Origin: CBDBBY01 sp965205055
GTDB lineage: Bacteria; Pseudomonadota; Alphaproteobacteria; Rhodobacterales; Rhodobacteraceae
Reading direction: 5' to 3'
Assembly: GCA_965205055.1 (NCBI GenBank)
Contig: OZ242030.1
Coordinates: 4,154,001-4,218,000 of the forward strand
DNA: 64,000 bases
The stretch's first letter is position 1. The number at the start of each line of letters is the position of its first letter. Below the pieces are notes generated by a model that ran no database searches, was not told the origin of the DNA, and worked only from the letters and a program-made list of their open reading frames with translations. The translations under genes were made by a program, and so were the position numbers. This document shows positions 27,069 through 34,747 of the stretch, in pieces.

Positions 27069-27382
27069 GTGCCTGTCGCAGCCTCTTGAAAACCAGTCGT
27101 CATTACTCGAGTCACCTGCCCACCCTGTTACTACCGGGTTAAAACTCCCCGAAAGCGCCGAAACCTGCGGCGCCGTTCCGCCGATGGGCTGCGCCGCCCA
27201 CCGCTGCCCGCCATCCCGCCCGAACGTCCGACACGCATTCCGGGCGGGCCAACCCCGTGCCGTGAAAGGTGATCTGATCGGGGGAGAAGAGAGCGGATGA
27301 CATGGGGTGTGCGCCGTATCGCATTGGTAAAATGAATCATATGCGGTATTAGACTGGAACCGAAGGGAAAAAGGCGGTTTCG
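27069..27382. promoter_or_regulatory. Spacer with possible promoter of the Gfo/Idh gene
   Basis: This gap holds GC-rich inverted stretches near 27165-27260 with no T tract, then an A+T-richer part. TTGGTA (27325-27330) and a -10-like GGTATT about 17 bases later could start transcription of the next gene. No gene is seen. Confidence 0.3.
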
Positions 27383-28372
27383 ATGTTGCGAATCGCGTTT
27401 GTGGGACTGGGATGGTGGGGCGCCGAATTGGCACGCGCCGCCGCCACGCTGCCCGACCGGCTGCGGATCTGTGGCGGCACCTCGGCCCAGCCGGATCAGG
27501 TCGCACGGTTCGCCCGCGACTTCGCCGCCAACGGATACGCCGACATGCGCGCGGTTCTGGCCGATGCGGATATCGACGCGGTCATCCTGTCGACCCCGCA
27601 CAGCCTGCACGCCGATCAGATCGTTGCCGCCGCTTGGGCCGGCAAGCATGTGTTCTGTGAAAAGCCGCTGGCGCTGTCGCCCGTCGATTGTGTCCGCGCG
27701 ATCCGCGCTTGCGACGCGGCGGGGCGCGTATTGGCCGTTGGTCACAACCGCCGCTTTCTGCCAGGGGCGCGGGAAATGAAGCGGCTGGCCGATACCGGCG
27801 CGCTCGGCCGCCTGACCCATGTGCAGGCGCAGTTTTCGTCGCCTTCCGCGCTCGCCTACACGCCCGGCATGTGGCGCGCCCAACGGGCAGAGGCGCCCGG
27901 CGGGCCGATGTCGTCGATGGGCATTCATATGATCGATATCATGCAATGGCTGCTGGGGCCGGTCACGCGCGTGTGCTGTCTGGGCCGGCGGCTGGCGGCG
28001 CCGGTCGATATCGAGGATACGACCAGCGCGCTGTTTGCGTTCGACTCCGGCGCCACGGCGGCGCTTTCATCGCTTTTCACCAGCCCGCCGACGGCCAGCT
28101 TGTCGCTGCACGGCACCGACGCCAACGCGGTGGCCACCCGCGATTTCGGCGCGCTGGAGGTGCAGCGCACGGATGGGGCCGACACGATCCCGCTGCCGGC
28201 GTGTGATTCGCTGGCGGCGGAACTCGCCGCCTTTGCCGATGCCTGCGCCGGGCGTGAGCCGTTCCCGGTCGACCCGGTCGCGGCCGCGCGCAATGTCGCG
28301 GTGCTGCACGCGATCGGCCAGTCGATCGCGCAGGACGCCGCTTGGACCGACGTGGCGCCGATCGACCAATGA
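27383..28372 (+). CDS. Gfo/Idh/MocA-family oxidoreductase
   Basis: A 329-residue NAD(P)-dependent oxidoreductase. It has an N-terminal Rossmann fold (FVGLGWWGAELARAA, STPHSLHADQIVAAAWAGKH, the conserved CEKPLAL motif) and a C-terminal Gfo/Idh substrate domain (GGPMSSMGIHMIDIMQWLLG). Family members oxidise sugars, inositols or related polyols; some dehydrogenate pathway intermediates in aromatic degradation. It overlaps the following hydrolase gene by 4 bases, so the two act together. The substrate is unknown. Confidence 0.9.
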   Translation: MLRIAFVGLGWWGAELARAAATLPDRLRICGGTSAQPDQVARFARDFAANGYADMRAVLADADIDAVILSTPHSLHADQIVAAAWAGKHVFCEKPLALSPVDCVRAIRACDAAGRVLAVGHNRRFLPGAREMKRLADTGALGRLTHVQAQFSSPSALAYTPGMWRAQRAEAPGGPMSSMGIHMIDIMQWLLGPVTRVCCLGRRLAAPVDIEDTTSALFAFDSGATAALSSLFTSPPTASLSLHGTDANAVATRDFGALEVQRTDGADTIPLPACDSLAAELAAFADACAGREPFPVDPVAAARNVAVLHAIGQSIAQDAAWTDVAPIDQ

Positions 28373-29241
28373 CCCAAATCTACCGGTCCTATACTCAGGC
28401 GGCCTTGGACGCGCAATATGACAATCAGGCCGCCGTGCCGGGGTTTCGCACGATCCTGCAGGACTACGCGCGCGCGACCGAGGCCGCGATATCCGCCCTG
28501 TCGCCTGTCCAAGACATCGCCTATGGGTCGGAACCTCGGCATCGTATCGACCTCTATGCCACCGGCGGCGAGCCAAAACCGGTCGTGCTGTTTTTGCATG
28601 GCGGTCAGTGGCAACAGTTGAGCCGCGCCGACAGCGGGTTCGCCGCGTCGGCGCTGGCGGCGGCGGGCGCCATGCTGGCCGTGCCGGATTTCGGCCTGAT
28701 CCCGGCGGTCACGCTATCCGAGATGGTGGCGGATGTGCGCTTGGCGCTGGGCTGGCTGGGGCGCAACTGCGCCGAGTTCGGCGGAGATCCGCAGCGGATC
28801 TTCGTCGCCGGGCATTCATCCGGCGCGCATCTGGCGGGAATGCTGCTGGCCGGCGGTTGGCGGGCGCAGGCGGGGCTGCCGCCCGATCTGATCGCCGGCG
28901 CACACTTGGGCAGCGGGATTTACGATATGGAACCGGTGCGCAGGTCTTTTCGCAACGGGTATCTGAAGCTGGCAGCCGAGGAAGCGCGGCGCTTGGGCCT
29001 GATCCACACCCTGCCGCGTCGGCGCTGCCCGATCGCGGTCTCAGTCGCTGATGGCGAAACGGACGAGTTCAAACGCCAGGCCCAGGCGCTCGCCCGTGCA
29101 TGGGGGCCGCAGGCGGATCTGATCGAGATCCCGGGGCGCAATCATTTCGACGCGGCGCTGGATCTGGGACGGCCGGGGTCGCAGGTGTTCAGCGCGCTGA
29201 CGCGGATGATCGCGGCCAGCGCGCTACCAGGGCCGGGGTGA
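28369..29241 (+). CDS. Alpha/beta hydrolase (arylformamidase-like), second copy type
   Basis: A 290-residue alpha/beta hydrolase with the arylformamidase-like oxyanion motif HGGQWQQLSRADSGFAASAL, the nucleophile elbow AGHSSGAHLAGML, an Asp in VADGETDEFKRQ and a His in GRNHFDAAL. The N-terminal segment SYTQAALDAQYDNQAAVP resembles formamidases that act on N-formylkynurenine. It is clearly different from the hydrolase at 21787, so the block has two such enzymes. It is the last intact gene of the GC-rich block. Confidence 0.88.
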   Translation: MTQIYRSYTQAALDAQYDNQAAVPGFRTILQDYARATEAAISALSPVQDIAYGSEPRHRIDLYATGGEPKPVVLFLHGGQWQQLSRADSGFAASALAAAGAMLAVPDFGLIPAVTLSEMVADVRLALGWLGRNCAEFGGDPQRIFVAGHSSGAHLAGMLLAGGWRAQAGLPPDLIAGAHLGSGIYDMEPVRRSFRNGYLKLAAEEARRLGLIHTLPRRRCPIAVSVADGETDEFKRQAQALARAWGPQADLIEIPGRNHFDAALDLGRPGSQVFSALTRMIAASALPGPG

Positions 29242-29263
29242 TGGAGTCCCCGGCCCGGACGGG

Positions 29264-29340
29264 TCAGAGCGTGATCCAGTCCTCGGGCGGTTCCTTGCCC
29301 GGAAGCACTTCCTGGCAGCTTGGGGGCATTCCATTTTTTC
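29264..29340 (-). pseudogene. Possible 3' remnant of a gene cut at the block's right edge
   Basis: A minus-strand frame ends with MPPSCQEVLPGKEPPEDWITL-stop (stop codon at 29264-29266). This is a plausible protein C-terminus of a type resembling the end of the 3-hydroxyanthranilate dioxygenase (CPKCGTLHPG...PPEGWVKL). Upstream of about 29340 the composition changes and the frame becomes repeat sequence with no domain. This looks like the end of a truncated gene, but it is short and could be chance. Confidence 0.3.
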
Positions 29341-29389
29341 GGCAGACGGACGCTCGACAAACCCTTGAATCAAGAAATTCAGCCCTGCG

Positions 29390-29898
29390 ATTGTACTCGA
29401 TGCAGCATGTGAAGTCGATCGGAGCGTTGGCCCCGGCCTCGCGGGCGCTGCTTCGGTCGAGCCGCTGGCGGGAGCTTGGATGCACCGTTGCCCAAGCTTG
29501 CGGCGATAGCGTCCGATGGCCGTCTTGGGGCGGCGGCCTCTCCGCTATCGGTCCGTTCCTTTGAGCTTCCGGCCCATTTGTTCAGCCTTTTGCTGTCCCG
29601 AACGCTTCGGCGGTTCAGAGGCCATGACAAAAGTCAGCGAATTCTCCGCCACTTGAGATTCTTGCCGGTTTCCGGCATCGCATTTCCTGATATGAAATTA
29701 TCATAACAGGTTAATCGATTTTGATACCAAGACCTTCGAACAAGAGCGAAGATGGGCGAATTCGATTGTCCGCGAGCTTAAAAATACATGAACGCCAAAA
29801 AGGTGCGCCCTGTTTTCTTCGTTCAGGCGGTTGGGCGGCGTCGCGCCCTCGAATCAAGGACGTCGGGCCAATGACCGTTTTCAATGCGGCAATTGACA
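29390..29898 (+). repeat. Right flanking direct repeat of the GC-rich block
   Basis: This is a diverged copy of 15240-15815 in the same orientation and non-coding. GAAATTAT (29694), ATAACAGGTTAAT and TTTTGATACCAAG align with the left copy, and it ends in GGGCCAATGA and AATTGACAG (29890-29898). It lies between the GC-rich block and the TRAP transporter. The rest of 29242-30149 holds no gene. Confidence 0.75.
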
Positions 29899-30149
29899 GC
29901 TGGCAATTTCTTGACTGCCATAATGCCCTCAACTACTCTGGCCCGGATTTGCGGCGCCTGCCGTTCACGGGTCTTTACGGAATCGTATCCGGATCGCTCG
30001 GCAATGAGCTCCTATGTCCGATTGCGACCCTTGAAACATTGAATTCGGGCGACACGCGAGATCGCGGCGCCATCTTGAAGAGATGATGGGATGCACCCGC
30101 ATCTGAAGGATGGCGAACCGGACTCCAAGCGACAAGAAGGGAGCAAGAA

Positions 30150-31127
30150 ATGAAGCAAGCACTCAAACTATTTGCATTCGCAATCTCGGCGGCGATCACA
30201 CTCGCGGCAACGGCGCAAGCTCGTGAATTTCGACTTGGGCTGATCACGCCGCCGCCTCATATTTGGACCAAGGCTGCCGAAGCATTCGGTGCGGAATTGT
30301 CCGAGGCCAGCGGCGGCGCTCACAGCGTTTCAGTATTCCCCTCTCGGCAGCTTGGCAATGAAGCCGAAATGCTGCAGCAACTGCAGACCGGCGCATTGGA
30401 CATGGCGTTCATGACCGTTGCGGAAGTGTCCAATCGCGCGCCCGACTTCGGCGCATTCTATGCGCCCTACCTCGCGAACGATATCGCCCACGCGGGCCGG
30501 ATATTGCGTTCGGAGACGGCAAAATCCATGCTTGATTCGCTGCCGGGCCAAGTCGGCGTCGTCGGCGTGGGGTACGGCATGGCCGGGCTGAGGCAGATCG
30601 TCAGCCGAGGCGAAGTGAACGCCGCCTCAGATCTTGCCGGCTTGAAACTGCGCATAACGCCTTTCACGCCGATCCTCGACTTTTACAATGCCGTAGGCGC
30701 CGCGCCGACGCCGATGCCGCTGCCTGCCGTTTATGACGCGCTTGCAAACGGGCAGGTCGATGCCATCGACATGGATGCCGAGCTGATCTGGCTGCTGAAA
30801 TACTACGAACATGCCGACACGATCATTCAGTCGGATCATATGATGTTCCCCATGGTAGGGCTGGTTTCCGCCAAAGTCTGGGCCGGTCTGTCGGAAGAGG
30901 ACCGGGCAATGATCGGCGAATTGATGGCGAAGCACGTCGATACGACGATCGACAGCTATACCGGCCAGGAAGCGGGCTGGCTCGAAAACATCGCCGGGAC
31001 CGGCAAGACCTTCAAGAAGGTTGACGAATCCTTCTTCGGAGATGCGATCGAACAGTGGAACGCGATCTGGTCGGAGAAAACGACTTCGCTGACCGCATTG
31101 CGTGACACGGCGTCACAAACCGAATAA
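30150..31127 (+). CDS. dctP: TRAP transporter substrate-binding protein DctP-type
   Basis: A 325-residue periplasmic binding protein with a signal peptide (cleavage after TAQA). It has the DctP fold: FPSRQLGNEAEMLQQLQTGA and the arginine-bearing segment DLAGLKLRITPFTPILDFYN, where Arg usually binds the substrate carboxylate, then AVYDALANGQVDAIDMDAEL. A GAAGGGAG ribosome binding site precedes the ATG. With the next two genes it forms a complete tripartite importer for an organic acid, probably related to the neighbouring catabolic genes. Confidence 0.94.
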   Translation: MKQALKLFAFAISAAITLAATAQAREFRLGLITPPPHIWTKAAEAFGAELSEASGGAHSVSVFPSRQLGNEAEMLQQLQTGALDMAFMTVAEVSNRAPDFGAFYAPYLANDIAHAGRILRSETAKSMLDSLPGQVGVVGVGYGMAGLRQIVSRGEVNAASDLAGLKLRITPFTPILDFYNAVGAAPTPMPLPAVYDALANGQVDAIDMDAELIWLLKYYEHADTIIQSDHMMFPMVGLVSAKVWAGLSEEDRAMIGELMAKHVDTTIDSYTGQEAGWLENIAGTGKTFKKVDESFFGDAIEQWNAIWSEKTTSLTALRDTASQTE

Positions 31128-31192
31128 TCTCAACGGCAAAGGTTGTCGGGGCGCGGGTCGACCCCGCGCCCTTGTGTATTCGGGGAGGGGCG

Positions 31193-31744
31193 ATGCTGTA
31201 TCGACTTTCAGCAGCCTGGGCCAAGATCGAACTGTCGTGCGCCGCCGTTCTGGCAGTCATCATTACGATGCTCGTTCTTCTGAACGTTGTGACGCGCTCG
31301 ATCGGCAGCGCGCTTTTCTGGGTGGACGAGCTGGCGATATACGCCATGGTGTGGATGACCTTGCTGGGCGCTTCAGCAGCGCTTCATCATCGGAGTTCCG
31401 TGTCAATCACGCTTGTTCCGGACGCGGTTTCCGATGCTGTCCGGAGGATCATATGCAAAGCGGTCGATCTTTTGGTCTTTGCATTCGCGCTGGCTATGCT
31501 GTGGTTCTGCTGGCGCTGGTTTCTGCCGCTGGAGATCGCTCGAGCCGGATTTGATCCGATTGCGTTCCAAGGCAATACATTCAATTTCATCTATGCTGAA
31601 CCGACATCGACCTTGGGCATTCCGAAGTTTTTGTTCTGGGCAGTGATGTGGCTTTTCGCGGTCGGCGCCGTGCTCCATTCGGCAATGCATCTGTTCGGTT
31701 TCCGCCAACCGCGGGAAGAAGGCGAACCGGAGGAAGAAGAATGA
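31193..31744 (+). CDS. dctQ: TRAP transporter small permease DctQ-type
   Basis: A 183-residue small membrane subunit with four hydrophobic segments and the DctQ pattern SIGSALFWVDELAIYAMVWM and HHRSSVSITLV. The ATG at 31193 directly follows GGGGAGGGG, so it is preferred over the upstream in-frame codon at 31172. The highly acidic C-terminus (EEGEPEEEE) is unusual but harmless. It overlaps dctM by 4 bases (ATGA). Confidence 0.92.
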   Translation: MLYRLSAAWAKIELSCAAVLAVIITMLVLLNVVTRSIGSALFWVDELAIYAMVWMTLLGASAALHHRSSVSITLVPDAVSDAVRRIICKAVDLLVFAFALAMLWFCWRWFLPLEIARAGFDPIAFQGNTFNFIYAEPTSTLGIPKFLFWAVMWLFAVGAVLHSAMHLFGFRQPREEGEPEEEE

Positions 31745-33000
31745 CGCCGGTCGTCTTTCTCGCGACACTGCTTCTTTCCGTCCCCATAGCGATCGTTCTC
31801 GCGCTCACTGCGATCTGGTACATCTGGGAAAGCGGCAACACCGTTCTGTTCGACAGCTTCGCCCAAAAAATGTTCGGCGGGCTGGAGAATTACGGACTTC
31901 TGGCGATTCCGTTGTTCATGTTGACGGGCGAACTGATGAATGAAGGCGGCATGACCAAACGATTGGTCGCCTTGGCCCGAGTATTCGTAGGCGGGTTCCG
32001 GGGAGGGCTGGCTTACATAAATTTGCTGGCAAACATGTTCATGGCCGCGATCGTAGGCTCGGCCACAGCGCAAATTGCCGTCATGTCGCGCGCAATGGCG
32101 CCGGCCATGGAAGAAGAAGGCTACGACAGGGGATTCGCGGCAGCCACGACCGCGGCCGGAGGTCTTCTCGCTCCGGTGATTCCGCCGTCGATGATGTTTG
32201 TGATTTTCGGCGTTCTCGCGCAAATTCCAATCGGCGACATGTTCATTGCCGGCATTGTTCCGGGTCTTATGCTCGCTTTGGTCTTCTCGCTCGTCATTAC
32301 GTTTATCGGTTGGAGCCGGCAGTTCCCGAAAGGATCGTGGTTGTCCCCGAAAGAGGCGGTGCGTGCGTTTCTCGAAGCATTGCCTGCGCTTCTGATCCCA
32401 TTGGCCATTATCGGCGGGATCCTTTTCGGCATCGCCACGCCCACCGAGTCCGCAGCGGTGGCGTCTTTGGTTGCTTTCCTGGTGGGATGGCTGGTGTACG
32501 AAGAGCTCAAGCCGACGCAGTTGACCGAAATGTTCAAACGCACGGCGGCGAATGCCTCAATGATCCTTTTCATGATTGCGGCGGCAAGCGTGTTCGGCTG
32601 GGTCATTATCTATGAGGAAGTGCCTCAGACGCTTGCTGCGCTTATTACATCCATAACATCCAATCCCTTCGTCTTCTTGCTGATTGTGAATGCCGCGCTT
32701 CTTTTGGTCGGAATGGTAATTGACGGGATCGCGGCAATCATATTGATCACGCCAATCCTTTTGCCGATCGCAACAGGTTCGTACGATATCAGCCCTTACC
32801 AGTTCGGCATTGTGATTTGTCTAAATCTGGTATTGGGATTGTTGACGCCACCGGTCGGGGTGGGCCTCTATATCGCTTCCTCCATGAGCGGAACGCCTGC
32901 GGGCGCCATCCTGAAATCGCTGTGGCCCTTCCTGGCAGCAGTTGCGCTGGTCTTGGTCATGCTGAGTTACTTTGAGAGTCTTTCAACAATTTTGATCTGA
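31741..33000 (+). CDS. dctM: TRAP transporter large permease DctM-type
   Basis: A 419-residue membrane protein with about 12 segments, the Na+-coupled translocating subunit. Family blocks are GLLAIPLFMLTGELMNEGGM, MFMAAIVGSATAQIAVM, TTAAGGLLAPVIPPSMMFVI and LGLLTPPVGVGLYIASSM. The ATG at 31741 overlaps the dctQ stop. The gene is complete, and the next 950 bases hold only the small-RNA candidate and phaP control sites. Confidence 0.95.
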   Translation: MTPVVFLATLLLSVPIAIVLALTAIWYIWESGNTVLFDSFAQKMFGGLENYGLLAIPLFMLTGELMNEGGMTKRLVALARVFVGGFRGGLAYINLLANMFMAAIVGSATAQIAVMSRAMAPAMEEEGYDRGFAAATTAAGGLLAPVIPPSMMFVIFGVLAQIPIGDMFIAGIVPGLMLALVFSLVITFIGWSRQFPKGSWLSPKEAVRAFLEALPALLIPLAIIGGILFGIATPTESAAVASLVAFLVGWLVYEELKPTQLTEMFKRTAANASMILFMIAAASVFGWVIIYEEVPQTLAALITSITSNPFVFLLIVNAALLLVGMVIDGIAAIILITPILLPIATGSYDISPYQFGIVICLNLVLGLLTPPVGVGLYIASSMSGTPAGAILKSLWPFLAAVALVLVMLSYFESLSTILI

Positions 33001-33703
33001 CTTTGGCTCCGCACCTTGGCAACCTCGGTCATCGGGCCACGCCGCCGCGCGGCTGTTGCTTATGATATTCGTGTCAAGAAGGCAGCGTGTCAAAAGTTGG
33101 TTTCGCATTCCTCAACATGCGGCCGCGACAGATCAAGATCAGCGCCGACCATCGGTGAACGACGAAGCGCAGCAAGAATTCCACCGCGCATCGAAGCTTC
33201 ATCCGAAATCGGTGCTTTTACGGTCGCTCGAATGCGTCCCGCTTTGGTCCGCCCGCGGCCAGCTGCCGCTCTCAAGAGTGCGGAACAGGCTCCCATCAGT
33301 TTCAGGCGCCATCATTTCAAATCGCTTGATGCCGCGCTGCGCCAAGCGCGCACGATGCTTTCCGGCCGCTCTTTTCTGCAATGCAGTGCTCACGGCCGAC
33401 CTCTCAACCTATCCTGCAGTGCGGAACCAGAGTTTTCCGAAGCGAGGCCATCCGATTCCGAACCGGACCACTCTCTTCGCAGCATGCCTATCCGAGTCAT
33501 GGATTGTCGGAAATCACGTTCAAAAAATTGTTTTAGGCGAATTCCGCAATGCAGCAAATTTTTCATATTTTTGGTATTGCACTGGCATGCGGCAATCACT
33601 ATACGCCAAGAGCGTCTCATCCACGCTTCCACGGGATGGCGCTTATGCGCGGTGCGAACGGAAAGTTTGGGTGACAACGGGTCAACCCTGCGCTAGCGGC
33701 GCA
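33001..33703. other. Intergenic, no gene seen
   Basis: Open frames on the plus strand (33016-33696, 33056-33778) and minus strand (33617-34372) have no domains and overlap each other. The region between the TRAP operon and the small-RNA candidate seems non-coding or decayed. Confidence 0.5.
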
Positions 33704-33732
33704 TTGCGTGGGCGTAGGTGTTGGCAGATAAC
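33704..33732 (+). promoter_or_regulatory. Candidate promoter of the second small RNA
   Basis: A -35-like TTGCGT (33704-33709) stands 17 bases before a -10-like GATAAC (33727-33732), pointing to a start near 33739, just before the hairpin. The -35/-10 geometry matches that proposed for copy 1 at 2184-2212. Confidence 0.35.
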
Positions 33733-33745
33733 GAATTTGCGGTTC

Positions 33746-33808
33746 CATCGCCAAATTCCTCCTCCCTGTTGGCGATGACGAATGGCGGGCCTTGACGGCC
33801 CGCCATTT
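33746..33808 (+). ncRNA. Candidate anti-Shine-Dalgarno small RNA (copy 2)
   Basis: A perfect 8-bp stem, CATCGCCA (33746-33753) with TGGCGATG (33770-33777), presents a 16-base loop with the complete motif CCTCCTCCC (33758-33766). A terminator-type hairpin follows. Loop and layout match copy 1 at 2219-2284, while the stem and terminator sequences differ but still pair. RNAs of this type in alphaproteobacteria are stress-induced and bind proteins or mRNAs through the C-rich loop. Here the RNA sits about 150 bases upstream of phaP, and read-through into phaP is possible. Confidence 0.65.
33781..33807 (+). terminator. Terminator hairpin of the second small RNA
   Basis: AATGGCGGGCC (33781-33791) pairs perfectly with GGCCCGCCATT (33797-33807) over a 5-base loop. 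The T tract is short (ATTTAC), so termination may be partial. Confidence 0.65.
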
Positions 33809-33869
33809 ACATTCGGACGGTCGGTCAATCCCGGAATCGCATTGAAGAGCGATTGCGAAAAAAAAATTG

Positions 33870-33880
33870 CTGCACCGCAG
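33870..33880 (+). promoter_or_regulatory. PhaR operator candidate 1
   Basis: CTGCACCGCAG matches CTGC-N3-GCAG, the site reported for the PHB-responsive repressor PhaR upstream of phaP in Paracoccus (from memory). It lies 76 bases before the phasin start. Confidence 0.65.
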
Positions 33881-33897
33881 AAAAAAAGCTTGAAATG

Positions 33898-33908
33898 CTG
33901 CTTTGCAG
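33898..33908 (+). promoter_or_regulatory. PhaR operator candidate 2
   Basis: CTGCTTTGCAG is a second CTGC-N3-GCAG palindrome. Its centre is 28 bases from the first and 48 bases before the phasin start. Two such sites in front of a phasin gene are unlikely by chance. Confidence 0.65.
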
Positions 33909-33955
33909 CATATATCTGCTGTTTCATCGAAATCGCATTCAATGAGGTGGATACC

Positions 33956-34408
33956 ATGACCAATGAAAGCAATGCACAAGCTTCGTTCGCAGACCTTTTG
34001 AACAAGTTTCCGGCGGACATTTCCGCTTTCAACGCGTTCGCGAAGAACTCGGCGAAGTTGAACGAGAGCCTGTCCAAAGTCGCTCTCGAGGCTGCGGAAC
34101 GCAGCACGGAAGTGTACTACGACTGGGCCAAAGCGACCATCGAGAAGCTTGGCGATGTCACGAAAGCCAAGGACGAGCCTTCCGATTATGCGCGCGCCTT
34201 GGGCGAGTTCGGTTCGAATTCGCTTGAAACGAACGCCGAGCGTCAGGCCGCTTTCGCCGAAATCGCAAGGAAAGTTCAGACGGAAACCGTCGAAATCCTT
34301 CTTGCGGCAGGCAAGGAAGCCCAGGAAACCGTATTTTCCGCTGCCAAAAGCAACGGCTCTGCTGCCCCGCAACAGCCGAGCAAGCCGGCCGCAGCTTCCA
34401 AGAAGTGA
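33956..34408 (+). CDS. phaP: Phasin family protein
   Basis: A 150-residue amphipathic helical protein of the phasin family, which coats polyhydroxyalkanoate granules. The phasin pattern is FADLLNKFPADISAFNAFAK, NESLSKVALEAAERSTEVYY, then a NAERQAAFAEIARKVQTETV helix and a Pro/Ala/Lys-rich tail typical of granule or histone-like interaction. The start is the ATG at 33956 after GAGGTGG, not the far-upstream codon at 33782. Two PhaR-type operators stand upstream, so expression is probably derepressed when polymer accumulates. The hairpin at 34444 follows. No PHB synthase gene is in the window. Confidence 0.9.
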   Translation: MTNESNAQASFADLLNKFPADISAFNAFAKNSAKLNESLSKVALEAAERSTEVYYDWAKATIEKLGDVTKAKDEPSDYARALGEFGSNSLETNAERQAAFAEIARKVQTETVEILLAAGKEAQETVFSAAKSNGSAAPQQPSKPAAASKK

Positions 34409-34443
34409 ATTCGGGTTGAATCATAACTCGGTGCGTTACTGAA

Positions 34444-34472
34444 GCGATGGCGGGCATGAAGCCCGCCATCGC
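34444..34472 (+). terminator. Hairpin downstream of phaP
   Basis: GCGATGGCGGGC (34444-34455) and GCCCGCCATCGC (34461-34472) form a perfect 12-bp stem with a 5-base loop but no T tract. It may act as a terminator or stabilise the 3' end of the phaP mRNA. Confidence 0.6.
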
Positions 34473-34747
34473 GCATTTCAAACAATTCTTTTGCCGGATG
34501 GGCACCATCGACGACCAACCGCCGCGGTTCCGACGGTGGAACGGATGCAACAGCAAAGACATGCAAGCCTGCGCACTGGCTTGACCGGCAACGCAGATGC
34601 TGAACATTGAAAGAGTGAAGCCTGCGCGCGCCGCGCGATGTTCACGTGCTCCGACGAACCAAGGCCGGATTTGACGAATCAGCGTTGCGACCATTGAAAA
34701 GCAAAACAAAAAGGCCAAGCGGCAAAACGTCGAAAAAGATCGGAAAA

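Noticed and set aside
33617..34372. 251-codon minus-strand frame opposite phaP
   Set aside because: It crosses the small-RNA hairpin and operators and has no domain; the phasin reading is supported by motifs and operators.
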